From contig CALGZX010000151.1 of assembly GCA_937934165.1 (NCBI GenBank), forward strand, positions 1 through 5,820: a stretch of DNA of 5,820 nucleotides, in the 5' to 3' direction. The position numbers and the translations under genes were made by a program. Below are positions 1 through 5,799 of the stretch, in pieces. The notes under the pieces are model-generated. The model was not told where the DNA came from and searched no databases. It worked only from the letters and a program-made list of their open reading frames with translations. Origin of the DNA: an uncultured Collinsella sp. (GTDB lineage Bacteria; Actinomycetota; Coriobacteriia; Coriobacteriales; Coriobacteriaceae). Each line of letters starts with the position of its first letter. Positions within the stretch are counted from its first letter, which is position 1.

Positions 1-120
1 CATAAAGAAAGCCTCCCATTTCTCATGTCCAAGAAATGGGAGGCAGTTCAAAACGCATAGGCAGGCCATGGCAACGATCGCAATGTAATGACGGCTGGTG
101 TAGGACTCGGCAGCAAACAT
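1..120 (-). CDS. Possible start of an unidentified membrane protein, partial
   Basis: This is a weak candidate. A minus-strand frame with ATG at 118-120 stays open for 40 codons to the left edge. A GGAG sits five bases before the ATG. The peptide starts MFAAESYTSRHY and is followed by a hydrophobic stretch (about residues 13-30, IAIVAMACLCVLNCLPFL) that could be a membrane segment. In the same frame, tandem TAA TAA stops occur upstream, around 184-189. If real, it would be transcribed divergently from the truncated gene starting at 289. Against it, a perfect hairpin lies inside the frame, the open stretch is short, and I recognise no family. It may be a chance frame or a remnant. Confidence 0.2.
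   Translation of the reverse strand, partial: MFAAESYTSRHYIAIVAMACLCVLNCLPFLGHEKWEAFFM
11..44 (-). terminator. Perfect 13-bp hairpin, possible rho-independent terminator
   Basis: Bases 11-23 (GCCTCCCATTTCT) are perfectly complementary to 32-44, with an 8-base loop. Read on the minus strand, the stem is followed by TTTCTTTAT, a short interrupted T tract, which favours termination of leftward transcription. On the plus strand it is followed by AGTTCAAA, which is not terminator-like. No firmly identified gene ends just before it. One minus-strand frame stops with TGA at 48-50, but I could not support that frame as a gene. Another frame reads straight through the stem off the left edge, which would conflict with a terminator role. 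Confidence 0.4.
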
Positions 121-274
121 ACCCGCTCCGATCTTCGCAGGAGCCAATAGAATATGCACCAGAAAATGCCCTGGTAGCAGCAGTTATTAGTTTAGCGAGA
201 TCAAGCCGCAAACAAAGAAAATGTCCCTGAGCAGCGCCAATAATTAGGTGTAAATCGTTTTGTCAGTCGGTGAA
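45..274. other. Region without a reliable gene
   Basis: Several short frames cross this stretch on both strands, but none has a good start, a recognisable family or supporting context. The only candidate is the weak membrane-protein frame that begins at 120. I see no tRNA, no repeat array and no insertion-sequence end. The right part should hold the promoter of the plus-strand gene that begins at 289, but I could not pick a convincing -35/-10 pair. Confidence 0.5.
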
Positions 275-280
275 AGGAGG
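275..280 (+). promoter_or_regulatory. Strong Shine-Dalgarno sequence for the truncated plus-strand gene
   Basis: AGGAGG lies eight bases before the ATG at 289-291. Match and spacing are near ideal, which is the main reason to treat the 17-codon frame that follows as the beginning of a real gene and not a chance ORF. Confidence 0.5.
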
Positions 281-288
281 GCCGGATA

Positions 289-342
289 ATGACGGGCTAT
301 ACATTAAGCAGCGGCGAAATAACAAGCTACACTGTGCTGTAA
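289..342 (+). pseudogene. Truncated 5' end of a probable AIDA-like strand-loop-strand adhesin gene
   Basis: Seventeen codons encode MTGYTLSSGEITSYTVL before TAA at 340-342. This is seen directly, together with a perfect Shine-Dalgarno sequence. The pattern YTLSSGE-ITSYTVL resembles the N-terminus of autotransporter or giant adhesins built of strand-loop-strand (AIDA-like) repeats, which often begin with a short lead and then a Y-T/V-SSG-x-T-S motif. Such proteins are normally hundreds to thousands of residues long. The stop falls where the neighbouring OLD gene segment begins (that gene's own stop is at 356-358), so the simplest inference is that the adhesin gene was cut by an insertion or deletion near 335-355. 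The rest of the adhesin is not in the window. Family assignment rests on a very short peptide and could be wrong. It might instead be an intact tiny ORF. Confidence 0.35.
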
Positions 343-355
343 TCAATAAGTCACC

Positions 356-2176
356 TCACCCCTCTATATCTAAAATTCCATTCGCATCGCAGATCGAATG
401 GCAAAGCTTTGAAATCTGCCGCATGCAGTCGCCCAATGGAGTGAATCCAGCCTCACAGACAAATTTAGCAATTGCAATCTTGTTAGGCGACGAGGAGCTT
501 GTCCCCTTGAATTTGAAGCTTAAGGGACAGACAAATCGCTCGTTTAAAGCATGATTCCAATTCTTGCCTGGATGAACGGTTTCGATAGCAGTAGTCAAAG
601 CGTCCGCCGGTACATAGTTCTCGATTGTAGACCCCCAGGTTACCCAATGCATTGCACCGCTTTTTTTGCATTCTTCGATAACTCTCGTTTTCGTATTTCC
701 CAAGCGGGCGTATCTACTCTTTCTGTCGGAATCCATCAAAACACAGAAATGAGTATTTATACGGAAGAGAGCTATCAGTTTCTCATTTGAACAATCGGGT
801 CCAGCGTCGAGCGCATTTAGAAGCTTGCCACCATACAGCATGATGCTGTAATGAACACCCTCAACAAGATGCACGGAGTTCTCTTCCGCCCATTTGCCGA
901 TCCAATAGTTGAGATAAGTGCGATCAGATGGGCCCTCTACCCATATAACATAATTTGATTGGAGTATATCCGAAGCACGTGCTCCCAGATCGTCCAACAA
1001 ATCACGTGCTAAGACCATATCGTTAAGTTGATGACATTCAGATATTCCATTATTTTTGCTCACATGTGCCACCTGAACTCCTGAAGAGTTAATGATGGTG
1101 GGTGAATGCGTCGTCACAATAAAACGGTTGGCCTCATCTGAAAGAAGGTATTTGATAAACCTCGCTTGAAGAGCAGGGTGAAGGTGGATCTCCGGCTCTT
1201 CGATGCATATGATTTTGTCGGTGTTGCAAGCAACGACTGCGGCAAGAATAATTAACTCCGTCAGACCTGTGCCGAGCGATTCAAGCGGGAGGTAATCTGT
1301 GTCAGCGGTCTTCACGGCGATTTCATGGCTGTCATGGGACACAAGAATCGCTGCGCTCCGGTCGTTCAGAATTTCGCGAACGAAATCCTGAAGTTTGTTC
1401 CAGCGGCGCTTTGATTCATCAAAGTCTTTCCGTTCCGGGTTGTACAGTTTCAATAGGGCAGCCGGAAGGCCTACGCCACTGTCGATAGAGCCAAACCGAT
1501 TCGATAATTCCGCGTCTTTGATAGACCTTATTGCTCCAACCTTAAGAAAGTTCGGGAGCAAAGCCCACGGCATCGCCGCACACACGATATTGCTGTAGTT
1601 CAGTTCGTCATCCCCGGTACTGTCACAATATGCAAGAGATGCATTGGTTAGATTGCAGATTGTCAGGCTCGAAGCTTGGTATTGAGAAAAATGCGCGCGC
1701 AAGGACGCATCATAACCAAAAGAGAGTTGTCCCCACCCAAGAGAGAAATCAAGCCATGCGGCTTTTCCATTATCAGAAATGTAAGGAACGTCATTAAAAA
1801 GCTTGAGCAATGATTCCGCATATTCTTGTTGTTGCGGCAATCGCACATTTGACATTAGCGTCTCTTCGAGCGAATTGATATTGACGCAAAAAGAGATGGT
1901 TGCCGGAAGAGGCTCGTTTTGAGCATTTTGATTTAATGGTATATCGGCTCTCGTTAACGGGTTGTCTTCTTGTCGAATAACTCCGTGCCCTCTTATCGCC
2001 CCAATAACCTTGATGAAATAGTCAATAAGCGCCGACTTGCCACAATTATTCTGTCCGGAAATAACTTGGACTTTATCGAAAGGCCCTATTCGAGCGGGCT
2101 CAGCACCACTGAAAGAGCGGTAGCCGGCGCAGCCAAACCCAACAAATGGATTCGTGGAGAAAGAGTCGACTGGCAA
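356..2176 (-). CDS. OLD-family ATP-dependent nuclease (AAA ATPase plus TOPRIM)
   Basis: This 606-residue protein has the two-part layout of overcoming-lysogenization-defect (OLD) nucleases. The N-terminal ABC/SMC-like ATPase shows Walker A GQNNCGKS (residues 41-48), a signature-like LGTGLTEL (about 301-308), Walker B and catalytic glutamates in ICIEEPEIHLHP (about 323-334), and a switch histidine in TTHSP (355-359). The C-terminal TOPRIM domain shows VEGPSDR with E414, the DSD pair D482/D484 in LMDSDRKS, then STIENYVP with E519 and a lysine-bearing NKIAIAKFV near 565-573. All key residues appear present. Length fits class 1 OLD and GajA-type proteins. No UvrD-like helicase (GajB) adjoins it in the window, so a stand-alone class 1 enzyme is more likely than Gabija. 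Such proteins cut DNA and several defend against phage. The start is TTG at 2176: an in-frame TAG lies 9-11 bases upstream, the first in-frame ATG comes only at residue 108, and AGGAGG lies at 2182-2187. GC is lower than in the neighbouring ugd piece, which suggests transfer. Confidence 0.93.
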   Translation of the reverse strand: MPVDSFSTNPFVGFGCAGYRSFSGAEPARIGPFDKVQVISGQNNCGKSALIDYFIKVIGAIRGHGVIRQEDNPLTRADIPLNQNAQNEPLPATISFCVNINSLEETLMSNVRLPQQQEYAESLLKLFNDVPYISDNGKAAWLDFSLGWGQLSFGYDASLRAHFSQYQASSLTICNLTNASLAYCDSTGDDELNYSNIVCAAMPWALLPNFLKVGAIRSIKDAELSNRFGSIDSGVGLPAALLKLYNPERKDFDESKRRWNKLQDFVREILNDRSAAILVSHDSHEIAVKTADTDYLPLESLGTGLTELIILAAVVACNTDKIICIEEPEIHLHPALQARFIKYLLSDEANRFIVTTHSPTIINSSGVQVAHVSKNNGISECHQLNDMVLARDLLDDLGARASDILQSNYVIWVEGPSDRTYLNYWIGKWAEENSVHLVEGVHYSIMLYGGKLLNALDAGPDCSNEKLIALFRINTHFCVLMDSDRKSRYARLGNTKTRVIEECKKSGAMHWVTWGSTIENYVPADALTTAIETVHPGKNWNHALNERFVCPLSFKFKGTSSSSPNKIAIAKFVCEAGFTPLGDCMRQISKLCHSICDANGILDIEG

Positions 2177-2181
2177 TTGAG

Positions 2182-2187
2182 CCTCCT
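2182..2187 (-). promoter_or_regulatory. Shine-Dalgarno sequence that fixes the TTG start of the OLD gene
   Basis: AGGAGG on the minus strand lies five bases before TTG at 2174-2176. It decides the start: an in-frame TAG lies just upstream, and the next in-frame ATG falls far inside the ATPase domain, after Walker A. Confidence 0.75.
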
Positions 2188-2206
2188 AAATACGCAATGT
2201 TTCCCT

Positions 2207-2236
2207 ATTTTGTAACGTTCAGTTACAGTTCTTCAA
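2207..2236 (-). promoter_or_regulatory. Candidate promoter of the OLD nuclease gene
   Basis: On the minus strand a TTGAAG (bases 2231-2236; 4 of 6 consensus) is followed after 16 bases by TACAAA (2209-2214; 4 of 6) or after 18 bases by CAAAAT (2207-2212; 4 of 6). Transcription would start near 2200, leaving a leader of about 25 bases with the Shine-Dalgarno sequence in it. The position is right for the OLD gene, which has no other close upstream gene in the window. Each element alone is a mediocre match, so this is an inference. Confidence 0.4.
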
Positions 2237-2247
2237 GGCACTGTAAC
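2222..2247. promoter_or_regulatory. Palindrome overlapping the proposed -35, possible operator
   Basis: GTTACAGT (2222-2229) and ACTGTAAC (2240-2247) form a perfect 8-bp inverted repeat around a 10-base spacer, 18 bases centre to centre. That spacing fits a dimeric DNA-binding protein contacting successive turns. The spacer contains the proposed -35 of the OLD promoter. A third half-site, GTAAC, lies at 2212-2216 over the proposed -10. Binding here would block RNA polymerase, so a repressor site is the natural reading, but no regulator gene is present in the window. Formation of an RNA hairpin is unlikely to matter because the site lies upstream of the predicted transcript start. Confidence 0.45.
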
Positions 2248-2511
2248 CAAAGCTGACGATGTCCGATGAATTGTACTGGATTTAAAAGATACGGAGTCTT
2301 ACCCGCTTGTGGAGCCCCGCATCCACTTATGACCGAGACGCAGCCTAAGAAGAGCGACTTCAGTGAGTGTCTATTACTGCAGATGACGAAAATAGCAGGG
2401 TACGGGGGCGCATCGGCGTTAGCCAATACACCCCCGTACCCGCGTAAAGTTTTATTCTTGAAGAGTAAGCCCGACCAACAAGTGCCGGTAGCAGCTCTCC
2501 TTTAATCCCTC
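2248..2511. other. Stretch without a gene between ugd remnant and OLD promoter
   Basis: Apart from the GC hairpin at 2398-2441, I find no supported gene here. Open frames of 60-80 codons exist on both strands but lack good ribosome sites and recognisable motifs. The minus-strand frame that runs through the ugd piece in a shifted phase is a shadow of that piece. The stretch may be scar sequence from the event that joined the ugd remnant to the OLD segment. Confidence 0.5.
2398..2441. terminator. Strong GC hairpin, possible bidirectional terminator
   Basis: GGGTACGGGGG (2398-2408) pairs perfectly with CCCCCGTACCC (2431-2441) across a 22-base loop, which itself can form a small GGC-GTTA-GCC stem (2415-2424). 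On the plus strand a TTTT lies about eight bases after the stem. On the minus strand a TTTT lies about six bases after it. The T tracts are short and set back, so termination efficiency is uncertain. If it works, it would insulate the OLD gene from transcription coming from the ugd remnant and the helicase operon. Confidence 0.45.
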
Positions 2512-3027
2512 TTAAACAGATTCCTCGTGTAAGGCCTCCTGGTCGCGCATGACCTTGGAGCCGAAGAACTCCGGGGCTTCCAGCGTGGGCTCGTAGACCA
2601 CCACGGGCACGCCCTTGGCCTTCACGCGCTTCATGACGCCCTGGATAGAGCTCGCGCGGAAGTTGTCGGAGTTCGACTTCATAGTCAGGCGGTACACGCC
2701 CACGACTGGCTTTTCCTTGCCGGCATACACGCGGTCCCACACCATCTGCAGCACCTCGTCGGCGACGAAGTCCTTGCGGGTGCGGTTGGCCTCCACGATG
2801 GCCTCGATCAGGTTCTGGGGCACGTCCCTGTAGTTGGCGAGCAGCTGCTTGGTGTCCTTGGGCAGGCAGTAGCCGCCGTAGCCGAAGCTGGGGTTGTTGT
2901 AGTGGCCGCCGATGCGCGGCTCCAGGCACACGCCGTCGATGACGTCGCGGGTGTTGAGGCCGTGGACCTCGCAGTAGGTGTCGAGCTCGTTGAAATAGGC
3001 CACGCGCAGCGCCAGATAGGTGTTGGC
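2512..3027 (-). pseudogene. ugd: Internal fragment of UDP-glucose 6-dehydrogenase
   Basis: Intact Ugd oxidises UDP-glucose to UDP-glucuronate for capsule and lipopolysaccharide sugars. The fragment reads ANTYLALRVAYFNELDTY at its start and carries the active-site motif GYGGYCLPKDTKQLL with its catalytic cysteine, then IEAIVEANRTRKDF and SDNFRASSIQG. These match the second half of the short, E. coli-type Ugd (388 residues, compared from memory). Homology begins abruptly at the A of the family's KLFANTYLA segment, so about 200 residues including the NAD-binding Rossmann domain are missing. An in-frame TAA lies six bases further upstream (3031-3033). At the other end homology fades near 2532 after MRDQEA, and TAA at 2512-2514 follows, so about 30 residues are missing. 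No ATG start is visible. Two counted 60-base lines have 67-68% GC, against 42-52% in lines from flanking genes. There is no internal frameshift, which suggests a recent break. Confidence 0.9.
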
Positions 3028-3046
3028 TCTTTAATAAAACCAGCGG

Positions 3047-5434
3047 TTACTCAATATTAAATTGGTCAATTTCGAACCTGGTGTAGTCGTCGACATCATT
3101 CGAAAAGTGTTTAAGCCTAGCCCCAATTTTGATATTTCCATATTGATCAAGACCAATTTCATTAAGCAAATTGTTCTCTTTTAGAATGTTGATTAAGGAC
3201 AAAGGGACTCCAGCCTGAATTAACTCAACGCCTTCCTTGTCAGCTGTCCCGTATAAGAACATGTAGTACTGCTCCTGATCAATATGACCCGTCTTATATA
3301 GAACGCGAACGAATCTAGACAAAGTGAACCCAAGATAATCGTCCTCCGTCTTGTATTTAGCAAGGAAAAGTGCTGGCAGTTCGGAATCAGTTTTTTGCCT
3401 TATGTCAACATAACTTCCTTCGCCATCGGCAAGGCCTTGGTAATTGACCTCCCCAAAGCTACGACCAACATAGAGGAAGCTGGGTGCGGACTCAGCCTTC
3501 TTTTTCCATAATGAAATGTCGGAAGCGAGTCGTTGACTAAGTGATTTCGATGACTTGCTCTCAAGATAACTTTGGTAAAAAGGTAACTGCCTGCGCAATT
3601 TACTAACTCTGAGATATGAATTAGAGAAAACAAGACCATCGTCAATGAAATAAATGCATATTAATTCGAGTACGCTATTATCTGCACATGCTTTAAATGT
3701 GGTGAGTCTCCGGGCAATCTCAACTTTTGCAATCTCCCAGTTTTCATACATAGAACGCAGGCCGGAACGATCTAGCAAAACACCGAGATCAGTATCAGAA
3801 TGATTGCAGCTTTGAATCAAGCTATCTTCGAAGACAAGACGCTTTCGCTCATTTTCACTCAACGGCTTACCTTTAGATATTTTAATTCGCGGGTTGTCAT
3901 CGCGGTCCTTAAATCCAACACTATGCAATTCCGAGATGGCATTTTTCATGGTCGGTCTTGAGCCAGTCCATTTTGATTCAGCAAATATTACATGCGGGCT
4001 AAGCATTTTAAGATGAGGGGTATCTCCAAAAACGTAATTTAAACGTGATGCGCGACCAATTAAATTAATTAGGGCTGCACGCCTTTTTGTTCGTAAATTG
4101 AGAATAAATACCGAATCAAATGGAAGATTAATACCTTCCATGATGACTTCATTTGCAAATATATAACGAATTGATTCCAACTTCGCAGCACGGTCAAGCA
4201 AATAATTTTTGATTCCGTCCGGCATCTGCCCGTGCAGGTATACAATACCGCGCCGCAGGCAAAATATTTCATCGTATAGAGGACTCACATGTTCGGTCAG
4301 GGCACAAATAACTCTATCGAGGTCGGGGGCGACTCGGTTATCGGGCAGACTACTCGCTAAGTCCAAGGCCGCCTCACGGACCTTTCTAGGGGAAGACAAG
4401 AACACAAGATTTTTAGCAGTTGCCTTATTCGTCAGGCAATCCCAAGTGCCGTTAAAAGAAGAATGCTGGCAAAAGCTGTTGAAAAACCTGTTGTAGGCAT
4501 GCAGGACCCCCTCGCTGTCGAGCAGATAATACCGAGGCTCTTTCATACTTTTGCTGACTTTACACCCCTCAACCTCAAAGCCTGAAATAGCGGACAACAG
4601 GTTAATATCGTCGATTACAGGACTAAAGTAGTAGAACCTTGTCGAGGGATCGCGGAGTTTAGACTCACGGATAAGGCGTGAAATTAACAAAGCGCGATCG
4701 TTGGGCTCAAAAGCGTTGTGCGCTTCGTCTATAAACAGACTCGAAAATGATAAAGTCGGATTCGCTTCCAATAAACGTATGGCCCTTTCCTGAGTGAGGA
4801 TGGCGATGAACGACTTCTCACACTGGTACATTTCGTCATGAGTAATTACTTTTGTTTTAGGATGGCGCTTAAAAACATCATCGCGTGTTTGGGCGAGAAG
4901 CGATTTCGTCGGCACAATTACACATGGTCGTGGTCCGCTTTTATCATCCAGTAAAGCATCAACCAAGCGCTCAGTCTTACCAAACGAGGTCGGCGCAATA
5001 TAGGCGAACCCTTTCCCCGAGTATGAAGAGAAAGTGCTGTCGGACAACTTCTGCTCGAGAGTAAGCGTCACACCCTTGGTAAAGTTCTGTTTAATTTCAT
5101 CTAAAGCAATAAAATCACTCAGAGTATTAAAGCGCCCTTCATCGATATCAACAATCGATTTGGCTACTGGGTATAGGCCTAGCTCAAATGAAAGATCATA
5201 CATGGGCCTGTAATCACCCGTACTCAACGAATAATTCAGAATAATGAAGTATGCAAACTCGAGACTTCTTGTTCGATTCTTATCTTTTAGTCCGTACCTT
5301 AACAAAGCAATTGCGGCAGAAAGAAGAAACGTTGACTCTCTATTCGTGAGCTCCTTACCTAAAAGTAGCTTATCGACCACCAAATTAAATGCACTGTTGT
5401 TCTTTAATTTTGTAATGGAGCTAGCGTCGCTCAT
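3047..5434 (-). CDS. HamB-like superfamily 2 DEAH helicase (Hachiman-type)
   Basis: This 795-residue protein is a cytoplasmic ATP-dependent nucleic-acid helicase or translocase. Residues 1-125 form a helical N-terminal region. The first RecA domain has Walker A APTSFGKTE (147-155), motif Ia VIVPTKSLLAQ (172-182), LTQERA (213-218), DEAH in FIDEAHN (236-239), and FSPVI (270-274) where motif III would be. The second has VFLSSPRKVREAA (about 344-356), YLHGQMPDGIKNYLL (399-412), motif V NEVIMEGINLP (428-438) and motif VI LIGRASR (458-464), which is Ski2-like. The remaining 330 residues match nothing I recognise. The N-terminal pattern, size and small upstream partner recall HamB of Hachiman defence, but I could not check this. 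ATG at 5434 has GGAG seven bases upstream (5442-5445), inside the preceding gene, which it overlaps by 14 bases. That implies one transcript and coupled translation. After the stop only about 20 bases separate it from the ugd remnant, with a 4-bp AACC-GCT-GGTT hairpin and TTTATT as a weak possible terminator. Confidence 0.85.
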   Translation of the reverse strand: MSDASSITKLKNNSAFNLVVDKLLLGKELTNRESTFLLSAAIALLRYGLKDKNRTRSLEFAYFIILNYSLSTGDYRPMYDLSFELGLYPVAKSIVDIDEGRFNTLSDFIALDEIKQNFTKGVTLTLEQKLSDSTFSSYSGKGFAYIAPTSFGKTERLVDALLDDKSGPRPCVIVPTKSLLAQTRDDVFKRHPKTKVITHDEMYQCEKSFIAILTQERAIRLLEANPTLSFSSLFIDEAHNAFEPNDRALLISRLIRESKLRDPSTRFYYFSPVIDDINLLSAISGFEVEGCKVSKSMKEPRYYLLDSEGVLHAYNRFFNSFCQHSSFNGTWDCLTNKATAKNLVFLSSPRKVREAALDLASSLPDNRVAPDLDRVICALTEHVSPLYDEIFCLRRGIVYLHGQMPDGIKNYLLDRAAKLESIRYIFANEVIMEGINLPFDSVFILNLRTKRRAALINLIGRASRLNYVFGDTPHLKMLSPHVIFAESKWTGSRPTMKNAISELHSVGFKDRDDNPRIKISKGKPLSENERKRLVFEDSLIQSCNHSDTDLGVLLDRSGLRSMYENWEIAKVEIARRLTTFKACADNSVLELICIYFIDDGLVFSNSYLRVSKLRRQLPFYQSYLESKSSKSLSQRLASDISLWKKKAESAPSFLYVGRSFGEVNYQGLADGEGSYVDIRQKTDSELPALFLAKYKTEDDYLGFTLSRFVRVLYKTGHIDQEQYYMFLYGTADKEGVELIQAGVPLSLINILKENNLLNEIGLDQYGNIKIGARLKHFSNDVDDYTRFEIDQFNIE

Positions 5435-5786
5435 CTGTGTACTCCAAGTTCAAATATCGAAGAAAACCAACTAATGCCAAATGTGAGACGCAAACTATGT
5501 GTATGGCTGAGTAGCTCTGTTTTTCGAAAAACTGTGAAACATCAATCGAAAGTTTTTCAACTTCTTTGATAGTCAGAACACTGTCAATAAAAACAGTACC
5601 ACAAGGGATCATGTTAAATTCGTCGGCACTATGGACACGACCGAGAGTAAAATCGTCCGAAAGCATTCTGATCTGTTTAAGAATGGACCCTTCAGCACCA
5701 GCTACTATAGCGTGATTTAGAGCATTATCCCAAGGGTCATTTCCCTTAAAATCGTTAACCTTGTCACCCTTGATTATCAACTTCAT
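5421..5786 (-). CDS. Small protein of unknown function encoded with the helicase
   Basis: I do not recognise this 121-residue protein. It begins MKLIIKGDKVNDF and ends YLNLEYTDERR. From the pattern of residues it could fold as alternating strands and helices: VFIDSV (about 65-70), a helix over EVEKLSIDVSQFFEKQ (75-90), a strand AIHIVCVSH (94-102) and a helix LALVGFLRYL (103-112). There is no signal peptide, clear membrane span or metal-binding cluster, and no obvious nuclease motif. ATG at 5786 is chosen because GGGAGG ends seven bases upstream. The frame is also open to the right edge, with a GTG at 5813, so a longer protein entering from outside is not excluded. It overlaps the helicase gene by 14 bases, so the two products are probably made together and may act as a complex. 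In Hachiman the partner, HamA (DUF1837), is about twice as long, and I see no match to it. A variant partner or the tail of a larger protein are both possible. Confidence 0.75.
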   Translation of the reverse strand: MKLIIKGDKVNDFKGNDPWDNALNHAIVAGAEGSILKQIRMLSDDFTLGRVHSADEFNMIPCGTVFIDSVLTIKEVEKLSIDVSQFFEKQSYSAIHIVCVSHLALVGFLRYLNLEYTDERR

Positions 5787-5793
5787 CCGAACA

Positions 5794-5799
5794 CCTCCC
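5794..5799 (-). promoter_or_regulatory. Shine-Dalgarno sequence supporting the ATG start at 5786
   Basis: GGGAGG on the minus strand lies seven bases before ATG at 5784-5786. It favours this start over the in-frame GTG at 5813, which has too little visible upstream sequence to judge. Confidence 0.6.

Noticed and set aside
36..230. Plus-strand 64-codon frame starting in the hairpin, and a minus-strand 62-codon frame at 23-211
   Set aside because: Both overlap the perfect hairpin, have no convincing ribosome site, and show no family resemblance or consistent codon pattern.
356..2176. OLD gene as GajA of a Gabija system
   Set aside because: No UvrD-like helicase gene adjoins it in either direction within the window. 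The nearby helicase is a different superfamily and lies about 870 bases upstream beyond the ugd remnant.
2415..2424. GGCGTTAGCC in the hairpin loop as an integron attC core
   Set aside because: It does not fit GTTRRRY fully, and no matching RYYYAAC site with the L boxes lies at the expected distance. No integrase is present.
2223..2426. A 67-codon minus-strand frame containing GAPQAGKTPYLL, and a similar plus-strand frame at 2266-2505
   Set aside because: The GKT resembles part of a Walker A but lacks the GxxxxGK spacing and hydrophobic strand. There is no good ribosome site, and the frame runs across the predicted promoter and operator.
2360..2929. A 189-codon minus-strand frame through the ugd block
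   Set aside because: It is an out-of-phase shadow of the high-GC ugd fragment: arginine-, glycine- and proline-rich low-complexity sequence. The phase that matches Ugd is clear and uninterrupted.
4209..4496. Plus-strand 95-codon frame opposite the helicase gene
   Set aside because: Antisense shadow of a well-supported helicase with conserved motifs. It has no supporting ribosome site or domain.
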